Under the pieces are notes generated by a model. It was not told the DNA's origin. It was given only the letters and a program-made list of their open reading frames with translations, and did not search any database. From Bathymodiolus brooksi (lineage: Eukaryota > Mollusca > Bivalvia > Mytilida > Modiolidae): a DNA stretch of 64,000 bases. Of the stretch, positions 36,085-47,406 are shown in pieces. The first letter of the stretch is position 1, and each line of letters starts with the position of its first letter. The translations under genes were made by a program, and so were the position numbers. Location of the stretch: assembly GCA_963680875.1 (NCBI GenBank), contig OY804575.1:102169505-102233504 (forward strand), written 5' to 3'.

Positions 36085-36370
36085 TTTTTTTCAGCTATAT
36101 TGTGGTGAGAACAAGTTACATTCGATGAGATGATGATGATTTCTGTTTTTTACTAAACCAACACGCTTTTGGATATTTAAAGTGTTAGCTTATTGAAACA
36201 ACAGCCTTGCAGGTAGACATGTCGCTCCACTCTGACACATTATACTGACTTCACTTGGAGCTAGCAGTCTTTGTTCTTATTTCAAAATAAATGCAGCGTG
36301 CTTAGCAGAGAAGCAATTTTATAGTCTTTAGTTTGACCGGGGATCAAACCACGATCTACCCCATTTGAAA
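36085..36370 (-). mobile_element. SINE-2 copy
   Basis: Shares with 35430-35775 the blocks GTGGTTTGATCCCCGGTC (B box), TTGCTTCTCTGCTAAGCAC, GCTGTTGTTTCAATAAGC and TGTAACTTGTTCTCACCAC. Two copies with the same order define the family. Confidence 0.6.
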
Positions 36371-36453
36371 CCAGCAACCTAAACATAATTTACACCACCA
36401 GACAGCTCTTCAAAATTGCACATTGTGATACAAGAAAAGGGGTAATCCAGAAG

Positions 36454-36600
36454 CCGTAAATGGAAGGATGGACAATACAACGACTAAAAGAAAAAGGATA
36501 GACATCCGTCTATAAAACATTACACAGAAAACCAAAGATCGAGCAATACGAACCCCAATAAAAACTTGGGGACAAACTCAGGTGCTCCGGAAGGGTAGGA
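36454..36600 (-). repeat. Dispersed repeat D, inverted copy
   Basis: ACCAAAGATCGAGCAATACG and AAAACTTGGGGACAAACTCA match the complement of 4228-4425 and 49446-49617. Confidence 0.5.
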
Positions 36601-37255
36601 ATATAATTTATATATTCTATATTGCATGTAGGTTTATTAAGTAGTATGTCTGGAAATATGCTGTCTACAAACATTGTCTGTTGTTGCCTGTCAGATACAC
36701 CAAGTTGTTTCTGTATAATTTATCTAGTAAATACACTGTAAACAAAAAACATTTCTAGTAAACAAGCTTAATTTCAAGTACTAATATGTTTAGAGATACA
36801 TCATGAGTATCTGACCAAGAGGAAATCTATGATTTTCATATTTTCTTCAATGGATCACAATCTGACACAAATTGTACAAGGTTTTAATTTTGCCCTTAAG
36901 ATTTGAAAATTTTTGCTTTTGTCATTTGCCATTCAACCCATGAAGTAATGATATTACATTCAATGTCATAATTATTTACAAAATGTAAGTTAATTTCCTC
37001 CAAATATAATTATATCAAAAATCAATTTGAAAGTAGAAAACATTTGTCTACTAACAGGAAATGAAAAAGATGCAAGGAACATCAGAGAACACAGATGACA
37101 ACAGAAAAAAACCCTTTTCATTGATTTAATAAAAACAAATGAGCAGAATTGGGATACAATAAATAAAAAGATGCTTGCATTGAAATGCATGTTCTTCTAA
37201 ATATGTTTTGACTTGAAACACATTCCTAGATATTTTATGTTGTTTGTTTGTTTGA
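36601..37255. other. AT-rich intronic DNA, nothing recognised
   Basis: No supported feature. Confidence 0.35.
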
Positions 37256-37257
37256 TA

Positions 37258-37494
37258 GTGTTTAGCACCACTTTCAACAATATTTCAGTCATATCGTTGC
37301 GGTCAGTTTTATTGGTGGAGGAAACTGGGGGACCCGGAGAAAACCACCGACCTGTCGCAAGTCACTGACAAACTTTATCACATAATGTTGTACACCTCAC
37401 CCTGATCGAGATTCGAACTCACAACATCAGTGGTGATAGGCACTGATTGCATAGGTAGTTGTAAATCCAACTACCATGCGATCACAGCCATTAC
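37258..37494 (-). mobile_element. SINE-1 copy
   Basis: TTTAGCACCACTTTCAACAA to CAACTACCATGCGATCACAG; preceded by a (GTTT)n run as at 60970. Confidence 0.8.
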
Positions 37495-37679
37495 AGCCTT
37501 AGATATTTTAAAAGTTGCATTACATTCTCAACATGTTTCATCAGCTGTGGAGAAAAATCATAACCTACATACATTTTTGTACCTTGTAAATGCATTTGTA
37601 TCTTATAAATGTGATTGGATGATTGTTGTTTAATGCTTGAGCAAGTAATTTTTAAGCTATATTATGACCAGGCCATGTT

Positions 37680-38700
37680 GCTTCTTTTCTATTTAATAGG
37701 ATTTGTATCTTCTTTCTTCCCTGTTCTGTGTACTATAATTTCTTCCTTGTTTTGTTTCTTCTTTCTTCCATTTGTTTATCCTAACAATATATGGTATCTG
37801 TCTCTTGTTTCTTTCCAATCTATACATTTATACCATCTACTGGTACCTTCTTTCCTGTTCTATATAGCATTTGCCTCATGAAGTTTTCTGATTAATATAG
37901 GGGATCTGCCTCTTGTTTCTGTACTGTTTTAGACATCACATGACTTGTTTCTTCCTTTATCTGTCTGTCACCTGGTTACTGTTTTTTCCTTGCTCTATCT
38001 GTCCTGTTTTTAGACATCATCTGACTACTGTTTCTTCCTTGTTCAATGTGCCATCTAATTATTGTTTCTTCTCTGTTCTGTATATGTCATCTGACTATTG
38101 TTTCTTCCTTATTGTGTATATGTCATCTTGCTAATGTTTCTTCCTTATTCTGTATCTGTATGAATACGTTGAAGATACCAATACTGGCTTTAATTCAAAG
38201 GGAGAGAGAGCACCCATTGATGGTGTCGGAGAGCAGATTTGAAGCTCTTAACGGAGGTAGCGCTAACTATATTTTCCTCCAGGTGGTTCCACTCTAATAT
38301 AGTTTTATTGAAGAATGAATTCCTATATTGCTCAGTATTACACTGGATTCTGTCGAAAGACTTTGTATTGTTCTTGACAGAGTTTTCTACGATGTTCGTA
38401 TTGACGTAGTAGTCTGTATGTCACCTGACAACTGATTCTTCTTGTTCTGTATATTCCATGTCCTGTATAAGACATCTGACAATTGTTTCTTCCTTCTTCT
38501 GCTAATGCCATCTAACTATTATTTATTGTTTTTTTCCTTGTTCAGTATGTCATCTAACCATTTTTCTTCCTTGTTTTGTATTATGCCATCTATCTATTGT
38601 TTCTCATTTGTTCTGTATACATGTATTTCATATGCCAATTTTTCTTTCTTGTTTTGCAGGTCATCTCACTACTGTTTCTTCCTTGAATCTAGTTTCAACT
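37680..38700. repeat. Degenerate ~36-bp minisatellite, interrupted
   Basis: Repeats of GTCATCTGACTATTGTTTCT followed by TCCTTGTTCTGTAT, about 36-37 bp apart around 38049-38122 and looser elsewhere. A ~250-bp non-repetitive block (38155-38410) splits it. Plus-strand frames here are low-complexity FLYCFF-type translations of the repeat. Confidence 0.6.
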
Positions 38701-38794
38701 AAAGCACAGCTTGCATCACATACTAACAGATATGCTCCTCTTCCTAAGGTAATAGGAACCATAGTAGGTTCATAACCATCCCTGCTAACTACAT

Positions 38795-38885
38795 TAGTGG
38801 AGATCTCCTTTATCTCAGTTGGTAGAGTGGTAGCTTACAATGCAATCCAATCAGGGACATTGGATTTTTCGGAGATAAAACATGC
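38795..38885 (+). repeat. tRNA-like fragment, probable SINE relic
   Basis: TATCTCAGTTGGTAGAGTGG resembles a tRNA D-arm/A box and is followed by an anticodon-arm-sized stretch, but no GGTTCGANTCC B box follows at the right distance. Not called as a functional tRNA. Confidence 0.3.
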
Positions 38886-40999
38886 TCTACCGTTACACAT
38901 GTATGATGCAAAGTTTTGAATCTGATGGGTTGTATCTAATGCATGTAGTTTAAATCAAGTATTTCTATAGAATACATATAGAAGTAAATATCTAACAGAA
39001 GTTGGATCATACTGTAACTTCTTTCATTGAACATTTTCAATTGTGTTAAACAAGCTCTAAATTTTTTTTTTTAAATCTGTTCACAAAAGTGCAGGTTGTA
39101 TGATCAAAATAATATAATTTTGCATTTAGTATTAATCAGGTGCAAATTTGAAATCAAAAACAAACAACACACATAACAAAATTCTGTAATACCAGTAACC
39201 TCTGTCCTACAAATAAAACTAATCTTATGTGTAAGGAGAGGAAATATCCTGGTCCTATTTTAAATATTCCTTGTACAAACTGATGAAATCTATGGGTAAT
39301 CTGACATCGTGTAACATTCCCCCCACTTGGAAGTATATTTATTTATATGAATATCTGTGGCATTTATAGTGTTGAAATATCACTTACACAATATATACCC
39401 AATTATGATCACTTAGAGTTAGACTCATTAGTATTTAATATCAATTTATTAATTGCAGTTTATTATCCAGCTGCAGTTCACTATAATGTTATAGTGTATA
39501 TATAGTAAACTGTAGCAGATATTAAATAAATTTTATTAATTGATCTTAATTGAATATATTTAAAGTGGCAAAATCGTAAATTTTTGCTACCCATAAAAAC
39601 TATCAGATATGATTGATGCCTTAATTAATAAAACGTGTTTCTGTAACTTATAAATGTTATGAAATGTATGCGCATTGGGGAAAAAAAGTGCAACTGCTCG
39701 TGTTTTGAGATCGATCAAGAAATGGACACCATCTTATTAATTATCGGCATTGCTTACGGAGTTTGCCGAATCGTCATTAAATCAGTACAACAATGCTCTT
39801 ATTTCTTATTTTCTGTGAATCTGCTTTAAGTTGGCGTTAATTACGCACAAAGAACCAGCAAGTTTGCAGTTAATAAGCGACAAAATACAAATTATTCGTT
39901 TTTACCTGTCACTAGTAAAGTCAGTTGCATATACGGAGAAAACGAGGTCAAATTATTTGCTTGCAAGGAAATAATAAATCGATGGTAATTTTCGTTCTCA
40001 AAAGGCGAAAAGTGGTATGATAAGCTATTTAATGTGAAATATTTACCTTTATTTCATCATTTTAAAGCTATTTACCAATTTCCAAAACATATAATTTTTT
40101 CGGTCAAAATCGTAGCTAATGCCGCTTTAAGCAATACATTGCACTGTGAACACTAGAAATACCTCAAATAACTAAAAATATACTAAATGTTACAAAATGA
40201 GGAATCTGTTCTCCTAGTACAGACTGTCAGGTGTGATGAAATCATGAGTTTCTGACAAAATAGTTATTTTTCCAACAAAATAATGAAAAAATGTAGTAAT
40301 GATCATGAATTCTTGACCTTAAAAATCATCTTTCAGAAAAATTACCTGTTTTCCATTTTGCAAAACAAATTATTCTAAATGTTTGTTGTTTACCATATTT
40401 ATTCTGTATTTACCTCAGGTCACATTACAGCTATATGATGTTTACCAATAAAATCTTCCAACATTTATATGTACAGTTTTCAAACACTACAGATTTTTTA
40501 CAATGTATTAAATTACTAAAAGTCATTACAAGGATTATCTGCCCCTTTTCTGTTCATAAGTAAGGGGATTGGAACAGGGTATCGTTTAAAACACTTCATG
40601 GACATGGTAAAGTGTTGTCAAAATAACAAATATGCATTCAATTTGATATAGCTAATGGTACACGTTGCTTGAAAAAAAAAGTTTTTTGACAAATCATGAC
40701 AAACATTTCAGGTCCAAATGATGATACCGAAAATCAAAAAAGGGCATTTTGATGCTTGACAGTAGAAGCCATTTCTACCCTCATATAAACCAATATAAAA
40801 TTCATTTATTTCAAAATTTTGAATCAGGCACACTATATATGTATTATGTTATTTTTAATCTGAATTCAATTTTACAAGTTATTCCACATGAGCATACACC
40901 TTTTTAATGCAACTTTTCAATCTTATCTTTGTCTTGAATAATGCATTTTCTAAACTTGCTGCAAAAAGCCTTGAAATAAGCTTTTATTATCAGATGTCT
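38886..40999. other. AT-rich intronic DNA
   Basis: Around 39430-39540 loosely inverted blocks flank CACTATAATGTTATAGTG, possibly an eroded MITE. Nothing else recognised. Confidence 0.3.
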
Positions 41000-41902
41000 C
41001 AGACTTTTTGAGAAAAAAAATTCAGCTGCTTTTTTTAATAACAGAAAAGAACTTTCAAAGGTAAGTAATATTCAAGAATCTGATTGTTAATGTAACCACA
41101 AACTAGTATTAATACAAAATGAAGAATGAAAGTAGTCAAAGACTCATACATTTCAATAAACTTTTATTTTGTTGAAAATATACAATCACAAATGACACAA
41201 ACCTCCACAATATATTATAAGGGAGAACTCATGCATGTGCTTCAGAAGGGGATCGACAGTTCTTACATTCATATACTGATATAGTCATAGACATCTGCAT
41301 AGTCTATAGTTTGACAGACTAGATACTTTTTCATGTATCCCATGTCTTCAAACTGAAAATCAAAATAATATCAGACCGGGGACTCTTGAAAAGGACTAGG
41401 AACATCGCATATGTGCAATATCATTCACGATATTCGAGTCAGAACTTTAAAAGGAACATGGCATCTTCTGAAGTAAACGAAACCATTAGATAAAAACCGG
41501 AAGTAATTGAAATATCATAAATGGAACGAGAATTTGAGGCAGAAAGAAAAAATTGGCCATTGACTCGTTTCTTTGTCACAGCAACGCTTTTTCAAACATG
41601 AAATTAAGGTTAAATCATAACCAAATTCAAACACTAAGATTTGTTTTCAATCTCTGAATTATATAATCCCCTGTTTACTCCGAGAGTACATGCCTGCCAA
41701 TGACAAACTTACAGAATTAAATTAGAAAAGACAACTCGATTTATTTCGTTTCCGGTCGGGATGTAAACATTCATGATCATCCTACACAAAACTGAAATGT
41801 AAGGCGGACAGTCGGGCCGACTAGGACTACAGAAATGCTGGACCCTATGAAATTCTGCCCCCTGGCTAGGTTTGACGGGTCCGACGATTTTCAAAAAGTC
41901 TG
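41000..41902. mobile_element. hAT-like transposon with 6-bp target duplication (903 bp)
   Basis: Left end CAGACTTTTTGAGAAAA at 41000; right end, read inward, CAGACTTTTTGAAAATCG at 41902. Flanked by perfect ATGTCT at 40994-40999 and 41903-41908. The right subterminal GTCCGACGATTTTC is shared with 31-965, so these are two members of one family. On the minus strand, TTTTGATTTTCAG precedes a short open stretch FEDMGYMKKYLVCQTIDYAD ending at 41269, which looks like a terminal exon. Confidence 0.75.
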
Positions 41903-42039
41903 ATGTCTATATTCAGAGCAATGTATAAGTACTAATATATAGGAATTTGTTTTCATCTAAAATTTCTGAGTGAACATTATGCTGCTGTAATGTCACATTT
42001 CTTCCAGTCTAATTGAAAAATAATTAGATGTTTGTTGCT

Positions 42040-42928
42040 CAATTTATTATGTAAGATGTTGTTTTATTTATGTTTTAACATTGGGAACATAAGCACAATC
42101 CTTAATAAGTCTTTTATTTAAGATGTTGTTTTATCTCTGTTTTATCATTGGTAACATAGGCCTAATCCTTAAGTCTTTTTATGAAGGATGCTGCTTTATT
42201 TATGTTTTACCATTGGTAGCATAGGCCTAATCCTTAAGTCTTTTTATGAAGGATGCTGCTTTATTTATGTTTTACCATTGGCATTGGTAACATAGGCCTA
42301 ATCCTTAAGTCTTTATATGAAGGCTGCTGCTTTATTTATGTTTTACCATTGGCAATGGTAACATAGGCCTAATCCTTAATCTTTTTATGAAGGCTGCTGC
42401 TTTATTTATGTTTTACCATTGGCATTGGTAACATAGGCCTAATCCTTAAGTCTTTTTATGAAGGCTGCTGCTTTATTTATGTTTTACCATTTGCATTGGT
42501 AACATAGGCCTAATCCTTAAGTCTTTTTATGAAGGCTGCTGCTTTATTTATGTTTTACCATTGGCATTGGTAACATAGGCCTAATCCTTAAGTCTTTTTA
42601 TGAAGGATGCTGCTTTATTTATGTTTTACCATTGGTAACATAGGCCTAATCCTTAATAAGTCTTTTATGTAGGATGTTGTTTATTTATATTTTACCATAC
42701 TCATAGGCCTAATCCTCCATAAGTATTTCAGTGTTTGCCCTACTTCTTTTCACCTACTTGCCCAAAAAATTATATTTATTCATACAAACTCTTTCATAAT
42801 TTTCACTTGTATGAATCCAGTTTTACTTGTCCTGGGCTGTGGGAAAGTGGGTTAACGCGAAGACTGGTCTTTTATGTAGGATGTTGTTTTATTTATGTCT
42901 TAATACTGGTAACATAATATATACCTAA
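42040..42928. repeat. 71-bp tandem array, left part (~12 units)
   Basis: Unit: TTTATTTATGTTTTACCATT, GGCATTGGTAACATAGGCC, TAATCCTTAAGTCTTTTTAT, GAAGG(A/C)TGCTGC. TATGAAGG recurs at 42245, 42316, 42386, 42457, 42528 and 42599 (70-71 bp). Outer units are more divergent than central ones. Confidence 0.85.
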
Positions 42929-43360
42929 GGCCAAACAAAAAAATATGTGTGTTTACAGTCACCTGACCGACCCTATTTTTCAGCCGCCGACCCTAACCTT
43001 TTTTGATCGGCAATTATTCAACTCTAATATTTGCTAGCGACCCTATCAATTTTTACACAGAATTCGGATAACCATTTTTGTTGTTTAATCAGCAGCAATG
43101 TTTTATTTATTCAACCGCTAGATTTTTGTCGAAGTTGAGAGCAAAGAAGGTAGAAAAACTACGTAACTCGTCATAAAACAGCTTCAACAAATGACGGCTT
43201 ACCAGAAATTTCGAAAATGAAATACTGGAATCGGATTCCAGAACGACTATTTCCGGTTTTGCCAATAATAAAAAAATAAAATAAAAAATTAATGCTGACC
43301 CGACCGACCCTAGATTTTTTTGACATGTGATCGTAAACACACATATTTTTTTGTTTGGCC
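42929..43360. mobile_element. PIF/Harbinger-like MITE (432 bp)
   Basis: Perfect 28-bp inverted ends (42929-42956, 43333-43360) starting GGCCAAACAAAAAAATATG, flanked by TAA at 42926-42928 and 43361-43363. A 3-bp TWA duplication with GG-starting ends is the Harbinger signature. The interior carries repeated CCGACCCTA; no transposase. It interrupts the 71-bp array, and the array phase continues across it. Confidence 0.85.
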
Positions 43361-43363
43361 TAA

Positions 43364-43852
43364 TGCTTAGTAAGTCTTTTATGTAGGATGTTGTTTTATT
43401 TATGTTTTCATATTGGAAACATATACATAATCATTAATAAGCCTTTTATGTAGGATGTTGTTTTATATTTATGTTTTAACATTGGGAATATAGGCATAAT
43501 CTTTAATAAGACTTTCATGTAGGATGTTGACTGTTGTTTTATTTATATTTTATAAGTCTTTTATGTAGGATTTTGTTTTATTTATGTTTTCATATTGGGA
43601 ACATATACATATTCTTTAACAAGACTTTCATGTAGGATGTTGTTTTATATTTATGCTTTAACATTGGGAATATAGGCGTAATCTTTAATAAGACTTTCAT
43701 GTAGGATGTTGTTTATCTATGTTTTACCATTGGGAACATATACATAATCTTTAATAAGACTTTTATGTAGGATGCTCTTTATTTATGTTTTAACATTGGG
43801 AACATATGCCTAATTCTTAATTAGCCTTTTATGTAGGATGTTGTTTTATTTA
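43364..43852. repeat. 71-bp tandem array, middle part (divergent units)
   Basis: ATGTAGGATGTTGTTTTATT recurs every 67-77 bp. Its last bases TTGTTTTATTTA (43841-43852) form the left target duplication of the SINE that follows. Confidence 0.75.
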
Positions 43853-44047
43853 GGTTGGTACGTTTATGGTGTTTAATGCCACTTTCAACAATATTTCAGT
43901 TATATCGTGGTGGTCAGTTTTATTGGTGGAGGAAACAGAAGTACCTGGAGAAAACCACTGACCTGTCGCAAGTCACTGACAAACTCACTGACAAACTTTA
44001 TCGCATATTGACATAATGTTGTATTGAGTACACCTTGCCATGAACAG
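43853..44047 (-). mobile_element. SINE-1 copy, tail-side part (split by 44048-46703)
   Basis: Runs from the tail (TTTAATGCCACTTTCAACAA) to CCATGAACAG and resumes at 46704. The target site TTGTT(T/G)TATTTA is present on the outer sides at 43841-43852 and 46773-46784. Confidence 0.8.
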
Positions 44048-44579
44048 CAGGGTTTGAAGCTAAGGAAATATTTTAGGGGCCAAGTGGGCCCCCACCAAAT
44101 TAATTTTGGTAGCCCACACAATTTGCTAGGGGCCCATCAGGCACGCATAGCTCGCCTGCCACCTCGCTTGCAAGGTGCCCTATGGCAGGGGGTCCGCTGA
44201 AGGCCCCCGGAAGCCCTGGGATAAATGGTGTAAAATCCTGCATTCTGGCCATTTCCTGGCAGCAAAATTGGCCATTCAGAAACTATAATTTAATACAGAA
44301 GATAACAAATTTCCAAAACATTTTCCTCAAAATAAAATTATTTTACATGCACCAATACACTATGACTTCAGAAATTTATAGTTGAAGTCAAATTTCGGGG
44401 CGATTTAGAGTTTGACATATGGTGGGGATGTTTGTAGCTTGTACATCCTGTAGTAAATGAATTTTCATTTTTTTTTGTTCTTTGCAATATGTATGTTGTG
44501 ATATGTATCGACTTTAAATAAAACTTTATTTATTTATTTTATTTATTCATTAACAAACCATGCCGGTTTCACTTTCAGT

Positions 44580-45876
44580 CAGGGATCGCGCTGTCGGTCG
44601 CCAATGTTGCAATTTGCGATTTTTTTTCTTGACTGGCGACTGAAATCGTCTGCTGGCGATTTTTTTGGCGCCTAGATAATCACTGTGTACGTAACAAAAA
44701 TCAATAAATTATTGACAATTGATTTTCGCAAGTGACGAGTATTTGCCGTACCCAATTCGTCACTTGAATTTTCAAAAAATCGTAGAAAAATGTTTGTAAC
44801 AATCCATTTTTCTTCTTTATTTGCTGATTAAAACTAATTAGTCACTACAATGACAATTTTATTACATGTTTCAAGCCAATCAACGGATTATAGAATTTTT
44901 GTTTTTATTGAGTAATCTTTGATCACACCTGGCTTGATTTACCTGGTTAAAGATAATGACCCCGACAAAGAATTCAATCAACGATAATGATATTTTTTTT
45001 ATAGTTATGATTGACATGTACTCAAAATGTCACAGTATGTATTTTAAGTGGACATATTTTTGTAATCGTCATTCGTTAATCGTTGCACGATAATGTCCAC
45101 CATAACAAACTATTTTTGCCAATTTCATTAATGAAAATGTCGATAACATGTTTATACTGGAGTTCGGAGTTAGGAAGTCTTTTGTCTATTGTACACGTGT
45201 ATTTATTAAGTATTTTGAAAGTGACTTTCTCGAAAAGTCATAAACTTTGTTTTTTTTCTGCTGAAGACTACACAAATGTTGTGGTATTAGACCAAAGCAC
45301 AGCAACATTTCAAAAAGGGTGGGGGTTATAAACTTATTACAATTTGTGTGGTATTAGATCAAAATCATGGCAATGCTATGTTTTATCAGTTGGTTTCTAA
45401 TTTGCAGAGTTTGTTGCCATCCTAGGAGGTTTCCATAGCTTTTCAATCTCCATTACTAACTAATAAGGCAAAGTAACTGATTATAAGATTAAGCTCTGAC
45501 ATTAAAAATCTGTTCTGCAAAAGTGACTAATGGTCTCAAAATCCTGGCTGAATCCCTGATAATCCGTAAAATACAGTATATTGTAATAAATTATATAAAT
45601 CTTTTTGTTTTTGATGATGAAATCGAAATGAAAAACAGAAGTACAATACAGACATTAACATTTGTACAAACAAATCCGGACCATTTATACATGAAACTGA
45701 ACATGGAACTGGTAGTGGTACATGCAATCATCCACTGTTTGGGTTCGAAAAAATTGGCTCCTTGTAAAAATTTTAGCTGGCTCCTAAACTGGCTCCTGAC
45801 TTTCAAAACTGGCACCTGAAAATGGCACCTGGCGATTTTTCTGGCTCCTACTTTTTGTGAGCCAGAGCAGCCCCTG
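44580..45876. mobile_element. Inner hAT-like transposon (1297 bp), 5-bp target duplication
   Basis: Ends CAGGGATCGCGCTGTCGG (44580) and, inward from 45876, CAGGGGCTGCTCTGGCTC. Flanked by TCAGT at 44575-44579 and 45877-45881. Subterminal GGCGAC or GGAGCC repeats near both ends. It sits within the coding part of the outer element, and removing it lets the outer frame read on. No transposase of its own is recognised. Confidence 0.7.
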
Positions 45877-45881
45877 TCAGT

Positions 45882-46043
45882 ATCAACTAACCATGGACGG
45901 TTTTGTTTCCATTCCTTTAAAAATTGTCTAGAGTGTTTGGACTTTTCGTAATCTCTAAAATATTGTGTTCTCTGTTCATTTTGCCTTTTAAGAGGCCCAG
46001 AGTTCCCCAAAAAGAACTGACTTAAATCGTCTTGGCGAAACAT
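45882..46043 (-). pseudogene. hAT-type transposase N-terminus, disrupted by the inner element
   Basis: The minus-strand frame starts MFRQDDLSQFFLG at 46043 and reaches HSRQFLKEWKQNRPWLV before the inner element. The 'KEWK..RPWLV' stretch matches the W..(F/R)PWL motif that precedes the TTF/BED-type zinc finger of many animal hAT proteins (ZMYM/ZNF862-like). Across the insertion the frame resumes at 44574 as TESETGMVC, giving the expected MxC after PWL, then meets a stop. A frame continuing into the inner element (down to 45591) is an artefact of the insertion. The RNase H-like core is missing, so the outer copy is non-autonomous. Confidence 0.55.
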
Positions 46044-46703
46044 TTCGCTAACCGGATATTTTGAACGAACATGTAAAATTTAAAATCAAAGTCGGAAAAG
46101 TGTACTATAAAATTCCGTAATATGACTCAACAGAAAACGGCATGGTTTCTTCTTCTTCTTCCGTTTACAGAGTGTACTCATCATTGAGCGTTATACTCCA
46201 GTATAAAGACAACAGAGAAATCATCGTTGTTAAAAGAATTATTTGTTACCTAAATCCCTTTACAACAACAACTAAATTTTTTATTTCAATCCTTAAATGA
46301 CGCAAAATTAATGCAAAAATTGACACCCTTATACGGAGGTGTTAAATAGAACAGCCGTAGATCTCCTTAACTGGAAATAAGATTCGCATATATCAAAATA
46401 AACTGGTTCCCGGGCTACTACACTTCGTTACTCAGTTCATAGAGCGAAGCGTAATATAAGCGAATATCAGTTTAATATCAAAACAAAAAATCGGGGCTTA
46501 AAATCGATCGATGGAAATGTCAATATTTTTCGGATTTTGATCTTGGTGAATAGGAATTTACCGAATTATTACATATAGATTTACACTATTTTATTTTTTC
46601 TAATTTTCACTCGCCAAGTGGACGACTGAGATGAGATTTTTAAGGGCCCACACTGAAATTTACTCGCAAATGGCGAGTGGGCGACCGCTAATTTCAAACC
46701 CTG

Positions 46704-46772
46704 AACAGGATTCAAACTCACAACTTTAGTGGTGATAGGCACTGATTGCACAGGTAGTTGAAACCCAACTAC
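46704..46772 (-). mobile_element. SINE-1 copy, head-side part (continuation of 43853-44047)
   Basis: AACAGGATTCAAACTCACAA through GAAACCCAACTAC. The 5'-most head bases are missing, so this SINE copy was 5' truncated when it inserted. Confidence 0.8.
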
Positions 46773-46850
46773 TTGTTGTATTTATATTTTAACATTGGGA
46801 ATATAGGCATAATCCTAAAATAAGTCTTTTATGTACATTGTAGGAAGCTA
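46773..46850. repeat. 71-bp tandem array, right remnant
   Basis: TATTTTAACATTGGGAATAT and AGGCATAATCC... TCTTTTATGTA continue the unit seen before 43852. Confidence 0.75.
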
Positions 46851-47400
46851 TTTTGATAACTTGATAAATATCACTAATACATGTACATCTTATTTATGAT
46901 CCCTTGATTAATAATCTTCTAATAATTGATGATTATTTGTACCCAGTATTAATTTTTGGTCAACAATTGACTTTTATAAGGCAATTCATGTTTGGAAATT
47001 AAAGAGGTTTTTATAATAAAACAATTATAATTTTTAATTCTGTACTTGTTTAGGTGAATTACCCGTCTGGGTATTATATTGTAATGTTAATAATTCTATT
47101 ACCAGTCTGGGTATTATATTGTAATGTTAATAATTCTGTCTCTTTAAAGAATCAACATAATAAATTTTATTTTAAAGTTTGGAAAACATTTTTACTGGTT
47201 TGATAGGATACACGAGTCTTGATCCTCACGATTGCTCTTGAAGTCGTGTGCCATGCCATGGTCCGTGACCATGTCATGTGGGGTCTCTATCAATTTACTA
47301 CAACTTACAAGTTATCACCTTTAGCCAAATTTACACTCAGTGACCTTCAAGTAATTACCACAATCAACAAGTTATATACGCGGTTCAATTTAAAGATTTG
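46851..47400. other. AT-rich intronic DNA with a 43-bp direct duplication
   Basis: GTCTGGGTATTATATTGTAA plus TGTTAATAATTCT is repeated in tandem at 47066-47137. Nothing else. Confidence 0.55.
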
Positions 47401-47406
47401 TCTCAC

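Larger units (their letters stand above)
44048..46703 (-). mobile_element. Outer hAT-like transposon (2656 bp including nested insert), 5-bp target duplication
   Basis: Perfect 11-bp ends CAGGGTTTGAA (44048-44058) and TTCAAACCCTG (46693-46703). Flanked by AACAG at 44043-44047 and 46704-46708. Deleting the element restores an uninterrupted SINE-1 (CCATGAACAGGATTCAAACT), which proves the boundaries. Without the nested element it is 1354 bp and carries a transposase N-terminus on the minus strand. Five bp is unusual for hAT. Confidence 0.85.
21312..47406 (-). other. Kinase intron 1 (26.1 kb, phase 0)
   Basis: Bounded by GTGAGA donor at 47406 and TAG acceptor at 21312-21314 on the minus strand. 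It holds almost all classes of mobile DNA listed here. No other exon of the kinase was seen inside it, and the reading frame does not require one. Confidence 0.7.

Noticed and set aside
37615..38702. Several 73-88-codon hydrophobic plus-strand frames as membrane proteins
   Set aside because: They translate the pyrimidine-rich ~36-bp repeat and share no conserved feature.
38795..38885. Functional tRNA gene
   Set aside because: A-box-like sequence only; no B box or complete cloverleaf at proper spacing.
45591..45881. C-terminal half of the 150-codon minus-strand frame as transposase
   Set aside because: This part is inner-element sequence read by chance; the true outer frame continues at 44574.
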